This document shows, piece by piece, positions 7,788 to 16,250 of a stretch of 64,000 nucleotides of DNA. The notes under the pieces are model-generated. The model saw only the letters and a program-made list of their open reading frames with translations. It searched no databases and was not told the origin of the DNA. Every line of letters begins with the position of its first letter. Position 1 is the stretch's first letter. Both the position numbers and the translations under genes were made by a program. The DNA is from Proteiniphilum sp. X52 (GTDB lineage Bacteria > Bacteroidota > Bacteroidia > Bacteroidales > Dysgonomonadaceae). Location of the stretch: contig NZ_RDSD01000011.1 of assembly GCF_003712195.1 (NCBI RefSeq), forward strand, positions 1 to 64,000. The letters run 5' to 3'.

Positions 7788-9239
7788 TTATAGGGTGACC
7801 ACGCCCGTAGTTCCCCCATCCTTCAGGGAAATGTCAAGGGGTTGATTCTCTTTCCAAGCTCCATTCGTGAAATCGGGGATATCGATGGGTGCCGACCGGT
7901 TGGCGACCGACCATTCGCTTAACGGACCTATCACGCTCCACGACGCCGCATCGTACACGTCCATATCAACAGGCAGGCCATTCCTTAAACAATCCATCAA
8001 CCTCCAGTCCATCAAAAAGTCCATTCCCCCGTGCCCGCCGATCTCTTGGGCGATAGCTTGCATCTTCCTGATGATGGGTGGATTATACTGCTGTTCAATT
8101 TCCCTGAATTTCTCTTCAGACAGCCACTCCTTGTGGTCTTCGGCCACGGACAGGCGGGGAGGAAGGGGATATTTCTGCGCCGTGGCTTTTGTCCCGCTTA
8201 TGGCATGCAACCGGGAGTAAGGCCGGGGTGTGGTGATATCGTGCTGGATGAGAATAGTTTGCCCCTGGATTGTTTTGATGATCGAGCTGTTCATGTTTCC
8301 GCGGAACGAGGCCCCTTCGAATTGTCTAAAGTAATCCTCTTTTCGCGACAACTCCTTGGCATATTGGTTCATCAGGAAATCATCGGACGACATCGACACC
8401 ATGTATTCCATCCGGTTTCCCCGGTTGATATTCATGATTTGCGCCACAGGCCCCAATCCGTGCGTGGGATAGAGGTTTCCGTTCCTTCTCATGTTCTCGT
8501 TCAACCGCCAGCTGCGTCCGGGCTTTCCCCTGAAGAACAAGCTCTCCCCTATTTCATGTATATATCCTCCCTCGGCATGCACTATCTCTCCGAAAAACCC
8601 GTGGCGCGCGAGGTTCAAGGTCAGCAATTCAAAAAAATCGTAACAGCAGTTCTCCAGAATCACACAATGCTTTTTGGTTTCCTCCGACGTTTCCACTAAT
8701 CGCCAACAATCCTCCACGGTGGTCGCGGCCGGGATTTCCAGCGCCACGTGCTTGCCTTGCCTCATGGAATAGATCCCGACCGGCGCGTGCCATTCCCAGG
8801 GGGTGGCCACATATACAAGATCAATGTCCTCTCTGCGGCACATCTCCATCCAGCTATCTTCCTTTCCCGAATAAACCAGGGCCGGATGTCCCGGTGTCTG
8901 GATACGCGCTTTGGCTTTCTCCGCATGCCCGGTGAGCTCATCGCAAATGGCCACAATTTGAACTCCCTCGATGCGGCTGATCCTTTCCACGGCCGCACTT
9001 CCCCGGTTCCCCACGCCTACAAACCCCACTCTCACTGTTTCCAGTTTGGGCGCGGCATACCCGCACATATTAAATTTTTGCGGATGTTTCTTATAGGCTT
9101 CACGGTATATCTTTTTTAAAGACTTGCCCGATGGTTGGTTCTCGGCAGGCATTCCCCCACTTAGCCCTTTGGCCGGCAGCATGGCCGACACGGTTGCAAC
9201 TCCTGCCGCTTTGATGAATTTTCTTCTGTTGATTTGCAT
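7788..9239 (-). CDS. GH109-family alpha-N-acetylgalactosaminidase-like protein (Gfo/Idh/MocA fold)
   Basis: Glycoside hydrolase family 109 enzymes remove alpha-linked GalNAc by an NAD-dependent mechanism on a Gfo/Idh/MocA fold. The 483 residues begin with a twin-arginine signal (NRRKFIKAAG, residues 4-13), so the protein is probably exported folded with its cofactor. The NAD site GFVGVGNRGS is at 72-81; conserved family segments include LENCCYDFFE near 195-204, EGGYIHEI near 223-230 and YPTHGLGP at 257-264. Length matches the family. Neighbours are nagB upstream and the sugar transporter downstream. Other GH109-fold members with different activities exist, so GalNAc specificity is probable, not shown. 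Confidence 0.88.
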   Translation of the reverse strand: MQINRRKFIKAAGVATVSAMLPAKGLSGGMPAENQPSGKSLKKIYREAYKKHPQKFNMCGYAAPKLETVRVGFVGVGNRGSAAVERISRIEGVQIVAICDELTGHAEKAKARIQTPGHPALVYSGKEDSWMEMCRREDIDLVYVATPWEWHAPVGIYSMRQGKHVALEIPAATTVEDCWRLVETSEETKKHCVILENCCYDFFELLTLNLARHGFFGEIVHAEGGYIHEIGESLFFRGKPGRSWRLNENMRRNGNLYPTHGLGPVAQIMNINRGNRMEYMVSMSSDDFLMNQYAKELSRKEDYFRQFEGASFRGNMNSSIIKTIQGQTILIQHDITTPRPYSRLHAISGTKATAQKYPLPPRLSVAEDHKEWLSEEKFREIEQQYNPPIIRKMQAIAQEIGGHGGMDFLMDWRLMDCLRNGLPVDMDVYDAASWSVIGPLSEWSVANRSAPIDIPDFTNGAWKENQPLDISLKDGGTTGVVTL

Positions 9240-9253
9240 GACAAAATCTATTC

Positions 9254-10024
9254 TTATGTTAACCGCGAGGCGGAGTTTTCATCCAAGAACAGTACCGTAT
9301 CGGGATGCCTCCTTAAAATCGTCGCCGGGCATGCCGTCGATATTTCCGCATTCAGCGTATCGTGAACAGCATTGGCTTTCCGCTTATCCGGCACCATGCA
9401 ACTGATGACTTTACAACGCATGATGGCGGGAATGGTCAGGCTGACAGCCTCTCCCGGCACCTCTTCGAGGGTAGAGAACCACCCCTCCCCCAATTGCTGC
9501 CGGCGGCAAGCATCATCCAATTGCACGACCTTAACCAGGCGCGTGTCATCAAAATCGGCCACGTCGGGATCATTAAAGGCTATATGCCCATTCTCCCCAA
9601 TACCTATGCACGCCACGTCGATCTCGGCAGCCCTGAGCAGTTCCTCATACCGGGCTATTTCGCCTTCAATATCGCCGGCATCGCCATGAATGTAATGAAC
9701 CTGACAGGGTTTCACCTCATCGAGGATCCTCTCTTTCAGGTATTTGCGGAAACTGGCCGGATGGGTTTCGGGCAAATCCTTGTACTCATCCAAATGGAAT
9801 ACGGTAATCTTAGCCCAATCTATCTCCTGTTTTTTGAGCGCGTGGATAAAGGCAAACTGCGAAGCTCCCGTAGCCAAAATCAGATTGGCAAAGCCTTTCG
9901 CCCGGATAGCATTGTTCAACTGTTCGGCAACGAATTGCGCGCCGGCCTCCCCGGCCGCAATTTCATCCTCAAAGATACGCACGATGAGATTCTCTTTTTT
10001 CAATTGTTTAATTTCAGTTGTCAT
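9254..10024 (-). CDS. nagB: Glucosamine-6-phosphate deaminase (NagB/SugI family)
   Basis: Cytosolic enzyme converting GlcN-6-P (or here perhaps GalN-6-P) to ketohexose phosphate and ammonia. 256 residues, the usual NagB length. Landmarks: the phosphate-binding segment LATGAS near 50-55, the catalytic HLDEY at 77-81 and GIGENGHIAFNDP at 141-153 including the active-site His147. It is preceded by the SusD gene and followed by GH109 after 14 bases, in one operon. Because the locus carries GH109, a GalNAc-directed role is possible; the family alone does not decide between GlcN-6-P and GalN-6-P. Confidence 0.92.
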   Translation of the reverse strand: MTTEIKQLKKENLIVRIFEDEIAAGEAGAQFVAEQLNNAIRAKGFANLILATGASQFAFIHALKKQEIDWAKITVFHLDEYKDLPETHPASFRKYLKERILDEVKPCQVHYIHGDAGDIEGEIARYEELLRAAEIDVACIGIGENGHIAFNDPDVADFDDTRLVKVVQLDDACRRQQLGEGWFSTLEEVPGEAVSLTIPAIMRCKVISCMVPDKRKANAVHDTLNAEISTACPATILRRHPDTVLFLDENSASRLT

Positions 10025-10071
10025 TTCTTATTTTGATTATATGTTCATTTTTGTCACCGGTTTTTCTTGCT

Positions 10072-11625
10072 TTAATCCACATCCCACCAAAGGTTGGTTG
10101 CAACATTGTCGGGCCCGCCCAACAGCGCTTTCCCTTTTTCCAGTTCGGTTTTATTGTTCGCCTCTTCGGTCAACGGGAAAGGCAGCCTCTTGATAAAACT
10201 CCCTTGCGGAAGCAGGGGGTTGTCAGATTGATATACCGGATACATAACCGGATAGCCCGTTCTCCTGAACTCCGCCCAGGCTTCCATCCCGTCAGGAAAG
10301 AGGGCCAGCCACTTCTGGGTGCCAATTTGTTGACGCTGTTCAGCGATATTGTGGCTGAATTTCACGGGAATGGATGCCACGGCGGGTGAATCCTGATCGT
10401 CACCCGGAGCCACAGGTTGTTTCACGGAATGAATGTATCCGGCAATATCGTCCGAACCGATCCCCCATTGTTTCATGCTTGTCTCGATACCTTTATTGTA
10501 TAATTCCTCGGCCGTTCCACCCATGCTCCATCCGTTCAAAGCCCCCTCCGCCCTTAAGAAGTAGGCCTCGGCCGCACACATCACATGAAACGGAGCTGTG
10601 AGATTCGGGCTAAAAGTTTTGTCATTCCTGGGGGTAACCCAATAAACGCCCACATTGGAGTTTCGTGAAGGTTTATTCCTGTCTTTTCCCAACAGGGTTG
10701 CCGGCAACCCGTTTCTTACACTGGTATATGTTCCGGTGGTCACATTGGGTTGAAAATAGACATTCAGGCGCGGATCCGCATAGCCTTTCAGGTAAGAAGC
10801 CATGGTAGAGCTCATCGCAAATTCATTCCACGCCGCCACTTGTGACAAACCATTGGTGTCGTTGCCCGATTCTGCCTTTTTCAGGAATGCATTTTGGGAA
10901 TTGTCCCACAACACGCCGGCTGCGACTGCGGCCTCCGCCTCGGCTTTAGCCCTTGCCGGATCTATTCCCGATATGCGCAATGCCAGGCGCAGACGCAGTG
11001 TATTGGCAAAGGCCATCCACTTCTTCATGTCTCCCTCGTACATCAGTTCGTAACCTTTGAAGATTGTTGTCCCGGCGGGCAATCCTTTCAGGATGCCAAC
11101 AGCCGATTCCAAGCGGATAAAAAAATCATCGTATATCTTTTCCTGAGAATCGTAAGGGATAATTTCCACCGGTTCGGCAGCCTGAAAATAGGGAACAGGG
11201 CCAAAATGATCGGTTAACCGGTGAAAAGCATACACCCACAGGATATCAGCCAAAGCGGCTTCTCCAGAGCCCGGCCCGGCATTTTCCTTAATTGCTTTTA
11301 ACTGCGGCGCGGTATCCACGTACATCACAGTCCAGAAACGTCGCTGCCAGTCGGGCACAAGCACATAACGGTCGGTGGAGAAGGAGGTACTTGCCAGTGC
11401 AAAATACTGGGCATACAAGTCTGCTCCAAGATTCTGCACGGTCTGGTAAAAGCTGCGGTTCAAGGCCGATGCTGATTGTGCTTTGGCGAACATGAACGGC
11501 ATTTCGCGCGCGCCCACTTCCGTCAGGTTATTCGGGTCGGTATTCATTTTTTCAAAGTCTCCCGTACAGCCAGCCATACATAGGGCCGAGAAGATTACAC
11601 AACTGAGAATATATCTTTTCATCAT
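10072..11625 (-). CDS. SusD/RagB-family outer-membrane lipoprotein (SusD-like_2 type)
   Basis: Surface glycan-binding partner of the SusC-type transporter. A lipoprotein signal ends in CMAGC, with the acylated Cys at about residue 19. The segment MNTDPNNLTEV after it is characteristic of the SusD-like_2 branch, and the helical TPR-like core covers most of the 517 residues (YELMYEGDMKKWMAFANTL is a typical block). The start codon follows the SusC stop by 8 bases. The ligand is inferred to be a GalNAc/GlcNAc-containing glycan from the downstream enzymes. Confidence 0.92.
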   Translation of the reverse strand: MMKRYILSCVIFSALCMAGCTGDFEKMNTDPNNLTEVGAREMPFMFAKAQSASALNRSFYQTVQNLGADLYAQYFALASTSFSTDRYVLVPDWQRRFWTVMYVDTAPQLKAIKENAGPGSGEAALADILWVYAFHRLTDHFGPVPYFQAAEPVEIIPYDSQEKIYDDFFIRLESAVGILKGLPAGTTIFKGYELMYEGDMKKWMAFANTLRLRLALRISGIDPARAKAEAEAAVAAGVLWDNSQNAFLKKAESGNDTNGLSQVAAWNEFAMSSTMASYLKGYADPRLNVYFQPNVTTGTYTSVRNGLPATLLGKDRNKPSRNSNVGVYWVTPRNDKTFSPNLTAPFHVMCAAEAYFLRAEGALNGWSMGGTAEELYNKGIETSMKQWGIGSDDIAGYIHSVKQPVAPGDDQDSPAVASIPVKFSHNIAEQRQQIGTQKWLALFPDGMEAWAEFRRTGYPVMYPVYQSDNPLLPQGSFIKRLPFPLTEEANNKTELEKGKALLGGPDNVATNLWWDVD

Positions 11626-11633
11626 ATTGATTA

Positions 11634-14600
11634 TTAAAAAGTTAATTTAAGATTAAGACCGATTGACCTTGAGAGTGGCGGCAAACCCAGTTCCACTCCC
11701 TGATAATTTCCGGCGCCCAGAGAGGCGTCCGGATCAGCAGGATTATCTCTTTTTCCGATACCGTGAATGTTCATTACCGATTTTCCCCTGTAGAAGAATA
11801 ACAAGTTTCTGCCCGTGAGAGAGAGCGATGCCGCTTCAATAAAAGCCTTTTCGTTTAATTTGAAATCATATCCGACCGACAAGTCCCTGAGGCGCACATT
11901 GGTCATGTCATAGGTGAAAAAATCGCCCCAGGCATCACGCCCGTTCTGGGAAACGGTAGTCCACAATTGTTGAGAGGTAATGGCGGTAGTATTGGCAGAG
12001 CCATCGGCCTTTACCGCGTCAAGCACCCAGCTTCCCTCCCTGAATTTTTCCGTGTAACCGGCAACCCCATAGGCTGCCAGATATGCATCGGTGCCGGAAA
12101 CCATCTCTCCTCCGATACGGGCGTCGACAAGGAATGAGAGCTTGAATGCTTTATACTTCAATGTGTTGCTCCACCCCAACATAGCATCGGGGTTAAAATT
12201 CCCCAGCTTTTGATTGGACTCGATCACCGGCAATCCCCTGTCATCAACGACAGGCTTACCGGTTGTCTCATGCTTTTTCCATGCCCGTCCGTACAGATCT
12301 CCGTAAGCGCTTCCCTCTTTCACAATTACGGTAGCGTATTTGGTATTGTCAGTGATGTTTACCTGCGAGGTATTCGGCGCCAGCTCAATGACTTTATTGA
12401 TATTCCTTGAAAAATTGACCCCGGTGTTCCACTTGAAGAATTCATGATCAATGGGCATGGCATTCAATTGAATTTCCAAGCCTCTGTTTTCGATATTTCC
12501 CGCATTGATATAGCGGCGGTTGAAGCCACTGGCCATGGGTAAGCCCACATAGAGCAACTGATTGACGGTATTGCTTTTGTACAAGGTAATATCCAAATCC
12601 AACCGTCCGCGGAAAAAACGCCACTCCATGCCGGCCTCATACGATTTTGTTTTTTCCGGCTTCAACCCCTGAATGGATTTTATTTGATCACGGGAGATAA
12701 AACCCTGCCCGGCTCCCAAGGCAAATTTGAATCGTTGTTTCAACAAATATGGGTCAGGATCGTTACCCACCACGGTATAAGAAGCCCTTATTTTTCCGAA
12801 ATCAATCCACGAGGGCATCTTTACCATATCCGAGACTATGGCGGACAGGCCGGCGGAAGGATAAAAATAACTGTGAGGAGAGGGCAAGGTGGACGACCAG
12901 TCGTTTCTTCCGGTCACATCCACGAATAAATAGGATTTAAACCCCATTTGCAGGTTGCCATATACTGAATTCAAAGCCCGGGTATATCCCCCCACATCCT
13001 GAAAAGCCGGAGTGGTCGCCGCAGCCAGGCTGAATTTGTTTGGAATGGAAAGCCCGTTAGCCATATCCGTCACTGTGGCGTATTCTCTCTTTAAGAGGCT
13101 GGCTCCCAGATTATAGTTAAGGCTTATATGCCCTGCAATAGCATTTTCCCCTGACAGAAGAAAATCGAAGTTCCTTTCCCAGTACCGGGAATTGGTCTCG
13201 TAATATTTACCTCCCGGCTTCACGTCTCCCAGCGAAACCGTACCATCGTAAAAAGAACCGTCCACCTTATCGTCATACCGGTCATAGCTCACCCGTGCTA
13301 AAACGCTGAGCCAGTAGAGCACCTGGTATTTGGCCGAACCGAGCAATGTCACACGGTTGCGCTCCTCGTTCACCGAGGTCCTGTGGACACTCCAATAGGG
13401 ATTATCGTAGATAGAGGAGGTGGTCCAGTATTTCCGTACGGGTTGACCGTTGTTAGGGTTGATCGTCTCGTAATCCATCAACTCCTGCCCGCTCATGTCC
13501 CTCGGCATGATATAGGCCTCTATGGGTGTGCCCGCATCCCCCAGACGCGGGCGGTTCTTCACTTTCTGATTGACGTAGGTAATCTTGGCATCGGTGGTGA
13601 GCTTGGAATGGAACCGGGTGTTTACTCTCAGGTTCATGGTGTTCCTCTCCAGTTTGTTACCGGGAATCATGCCTTCCACAGAATTATTGGTATAGGAGGC
13701 GAACCCTTGTAACATCTCCGTTCCGCCATACAGGCTCACCGTATTGTTAAAAGAATAAGCGGTTTCAAAAAAATCTTTCACGTTGGAGGAATAGGTCGGG
13801 GCCTCCTCACCCCAGCTTTCGCCCACTCCCTGTGCGGCAACACCGCCGTTACCCCTGCCGTACTTATTCTGAAAGTCGATCAATAAATGAGGGTTGTCCA
13901 CAGACATGCCACTATTAAAGTCTATTTTCAATCGTCCCTCTTTCCCTTTTTTCGTGGTGATTATGATTGCACCGTTAGCGGCCCTGCTACCGTACAAGGC
14001 GGCGGCAGAAGGTCCTTTCAGCACATTTATCGAGGCCACGTCGTCGGGATTAATATTCACCGCCCCATCGCTTCCTCCGTAGTTGTAGGTGGTACCCGTA
14101 GCTTGTCCGTAGGAAGTATTATCATACGGAACGCCGTCAATCACAATCAATGCCGTATTGTTTCCACTGATGGAACGGTTGCCCCGGAGCACGACACGCG
14201 CCGCCGCGCCAGGACCCGTGGCAGCGGTAGTGATCACCGCTCCCGATATTTTCCCCGACAAACTGCTCAAGATATTAGAACTATTGTCCTTTATCTCCCC
14301 TATGGAGCCGTCAATTTTTTGGGTTGAATAGGCCAAGGTCCGGGTTTTTCTTTCGATACCTAACGCGGTGACCACTACTTCTCCAAGGTCATATGCAGTA
14401 GGTGTCAATTCAACATTGAACGACGCGCTGCTCCCTACATGAACCTCTTCGGGCTCATATCCCAACATGCTAAATGCCAAATAGTCGCCCTCATCCGCTT
14501 CAATCTTGAAAACCCCATCCACGTCGGTCACCCCTCCCCTGAATGTGCCCTTTACAATGACCTGAACCCCGGGCAAGGTTTCTCTCGTGACCTTATCGAC

Positions 14601-14702
14601 AACAATTCCCTGCCTGACAGAAGTGTCCTGACCAAACAAGGGGATTGATAAAAGTAAAAGACACGTGCTTACCAAAAACAATTTCCGAATCATTCGTTCC
14701 AT
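11634..14702 (-). CDS. SusC/RagA-family TonB-dependent outer-membrane transporter
   Basis: TonB-dependent glycan importer forming a complex with the SusD lipoprotein encoded next. I chose ATG 14702 (MERMIRKLF), which starts directly at a signal peptide ending near FGQ; ATG 14693 is also possible, and the frame extends further upstream without signal character. About 1022 residues. Order: signal peptide, carboxypeptidase-regulatory-like domain (about 30-110, GTFRGGVTDVDGVFKI), plug domain (about 115-230, with ALYGSRAANGAIIITTKKG), then a 22-strand barrel ending in an aromatic residue (LKLTF). A -7 element lies 32 bases upstream. Confidence 0.93.
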   Translation of the reverse strand: MERMIRKLFLVSTCLLLLSIPLFGQDTSVRQGIVVDKVTRETLPGVQVIVKGTFRGGVTDVDGVFKIEADEGDYLAFSMLGYEPEEVHVGSSASFNVELTPTAYDLGEVVVTALGIERKTRTLAYSTQKIDGSIGEIKDNSSNILSSLSGKISGAVITTAATGPGAAARVVLRGNRSISGNNTALIVIDGVPYDNTSYGQATGTTYNYGGSDGAVNINPDDVASINVLKGPSAAALYGSRAANGAIIITTKKGKEGRLKIDFNSGMSVDNPHLLIDFQNKYGRGNGGVAAQGVGESWGEEAPTYSSNVKDFFETAYSFNNTVSLYGGTEMLQGFASYTNNSVEGMIPGNKLERNTMNLRVNTRFHSKLTTDAKITYVNQKVKNRPRLGDAGTPIEAYIMPRDMSGQELMDYETINPNNGQPVRKYWTTSSIYDNPYWSVHRTSVNEERNRVTLLGSAKYQVLYWLSVLARVSYDRYDDKVDGSFYDGTVSLGDVKPGGKYYETNSRYWERNFDFLLSGENAIAGHISLNYNLGASLLKREYATVTDMANGLSIPNKFSLAAATTPAFQDVGGYTRALNSVYGNLQMGFKSYLFVDVTGRNDWSSTLPSPHSYFYPSAGLSAIVSDMVKMPSWIDFGKIRASYTVVGNDPDPYLLKQRFKFALGAGQGFISRDQIKSIQGLKPEKTKSYEAGMEWRFFRGRLDLDITLYKSNTVNQLLYVGLPMASGFNRRYINAGNIENRGLEIQLNAMPIDHEFFKWNTGVNFSRNINKVIELAPNTSQVNITDNTKYATVIVKEGSAYGDLYGRAWKKHETTGKPVVDDRGLPVIESNQKLGNFNPDAMLGWSNTLKYKAFKLSFLVDARIGGEMVSGTDAYLAAYGVAGYTEKFREGSWVLDAVKADGSANTTAITSQQLWTTVSQNGRDAWGDFFTYDMTNVRLRDLSVGYDFKLNEKAFIEAASLSLTGRNLLFFYRGKSVMNIHGIGKRDNPADPDASLGAGNYQGVELGLPPLSRSIGLNLKLTF

Positions 14703-14733
14703 AGGTATGTATTTAAATTTGTTGTTGCATTCG

Positions 14734-14741
14734 CAAAGATA
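14734..14741 (-). promoter_or_regulatory. -7 element of the amino-sugar locus
   Basis: On the minus strand TATCTTTG lies 32 bases before the SusC start at 14702. A clear -33 TTTG is missing, which would fit activation by the divergently encoded AraC-type regulator. Confidence 0.6.
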
Positions 14742-14841
14742 GTCTCCGGTACGACATCTCATGACATAATTAGCGAACCGAAAGTGGCTTATCGCGAAAC
14801 AGGGGAACATTCCACGTTCTTTATTGTTAATAAACGGGAAG

Positions 14842-16017
14842 ATGGATTTAAACGCGATGATCAAAATACTTGTCCTCATAGACTCCGCGACTGAGTTCAG
14901 CCGTCGTTTCCTGTCCGGGCTGATTCGTTATGCCCATGAAAACGGCCCCTGGATCTTTTACCGGTTGCCGTTGTATTATAAAATGTTGTACGGCGAGGAG
15001 GGAGTCGTGGCGCAAATTAAAGAATGGGGGATCGACGCGGTTATTGTCCAATGGGAATACCATGAGATTAAATTTTTAAAACAACTGGATATTCCCGTAT
15101 TCCTTCAAAACTATGAAGACAATGCCGACTGGTTTTCAAAGATTTCCGGCGATTATCGGGAAGTGGGCGCGATAGCCGCCAATTTTTTCGCCCGGAAAAG
15201 GTTTAAGAATTTTGCTTTTTACGGCAACAAAAATTTTTTGTGGTCAAAAGGCAGGGCGGAGGGATACCGTATCGAAGTGGAAAAACTGGGAGGGAACTAT
15301 TACTATTTTGAATCGGAATACCTGACCAACAGTCAATGGAGCCGAAGCCACATGCAATTGGACGAATGGTTGTCCTCGCTTCCCAAGCCGGTGGCCGTTT
15401 TTGCTTGTGACGACTATTTCGCCCTGCAGGTGGCCGAGATGTGTAAAATAAACCATATCGACATCCCGGATGAGATATCCTTACTGGGGGTGGATAATGA
15501 CGAGCTTATCTGTAACCTATCCTATCCGTCCATCTCCTCGATAGTGACCGACGACGAAAACATCGGGTATGTCACGGGCAGGAAACTTCACACCCTGATC
15601 ATAAACAAAAAAAACATCCCCTTCAACATCATCAAAAAGCCCATACGTATTGAACAACGGCAATCCACGGAAAAATACGATATCGCGAACAAATATATCT
15701 CAAAGATAATTGAACATCTTGAAAAAAATTTTACTTCTGATCTCTCCATCGATGAACTGACACAAATGGTTCCGCTGGGCCGAAGAAGCCTTGAGAAAAA
15801 ATTCAAGGAAGCCATGGGCACCACCCTTTATCAATTTATAATAGACAAGAAAATAGAGTTTTTTTCCAACAAATTATTGACAACTCGGGAAAGCTCGTTG
15901 GATATCGCTATCGAGGCCGGTTTTAACGATGTGAGAAACGCCTATCGGATTTTCAAGAAAAACACCGGTTATAGCCCTTCCGGTTACCGTAAGAAATTCT
16001 CGAAGATTGATAAATAG
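14842..16017 (+). CDS. XylR-like AraC-family transcriptional regulator with sugar-sensing domain
   Basis: Cytosolic one-component regulator. Residues 1-270 form a LacI/periplasmic-binding-protein type sensor domain (LIDSATEFSRRFLSGLIRYA; later PVAVFACDDYFALQVAEMC and DEISLLGVDNDELICNLSYP, standard LacI-family blocks). The last ~105 residues are two AraC helix-turn-helix motifs (SIDELTQMVPLGRRSLEKKF and DIAIEAGFNDVRNAYRIFKK). Starts at ATG 14842 or 14857 are equally reasonable. It is divergent from the SusC operon, so it very likely binds the shared 140-base region and responds to an imported sugar. This replaces the hybrid two-component or sigma/anti-sigma control common in such loci. Confidence 0.92.
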   Translation: MDLNAMIKILVLIDSATEFSRRFLSGLIRYAHENGPWIFYRLPLYYKMLYGEEGVVAQIKEWGIDAVIVQWEYHEIKFLKQLDIPVFLQNYEDNADWFSKISGDYREVGAIAANFFARKRFKNFAFYGNKNFLWSKGRAEGYRIEVEKLGGNYYYFESEYLTNSQWSRSHMQLDEWLSSLPKPVAVFACDDYFALQVAEMCKINHIDIPDEISLLGVDNDELICNLSYPSISSIVTDDENIGYVTGRKLHTLIINKKNIPFNIIKKPIRIEQRQSTEKYDIANKYISKIIEHLEKNFTSDLSIDELTQMVPLGRRSLEKKFKEAMGTTLYQFIIDKKIEFFSNKLLTTRESSLDIAIEAGFNDVRNAYRIFKKNTGYSPSGYRKKFSKIDK

Positions 16018-16191
16018 TCAATCTGTCCCAAAATCACATTGATTCATTGCCATTGCGCTTTTTCAATACAATGGTCATACATCGCTCATAGATTCACAGA
16101 TAAACATTTGATTATCAGCAGATTTAAAAAACCCATTGTTTAATTGCTTATCATGAAAGCATTAAACGAAAACTTCGCGGATCCCATAACT

Positions 16192-16222
16192 AAAAAAAGC
16201 GGAAGAAAATTAATTCCTCCGC
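16192..16222 (-). terminator. Intrinsic terminator of the acyl-CoA dehydrogenase gene
   Basis: On the minus strand a 9-base stem (GCGGAGGAA / TTCTTCCGC, one G-T pair) with a 7-base AT loop is followed by seven T, 29 bases after the stop codon at 16251. Confidence 0.85.
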
Positions 16223-16250
16223 CTCTCAAATATCTGAAAACGGCCAATCT

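Noticed and set aside
8031-8699. 222-codon ORF on the plus strand
   Set aside because: It is antisense to GH109, has no protein-like composition and no start signal.
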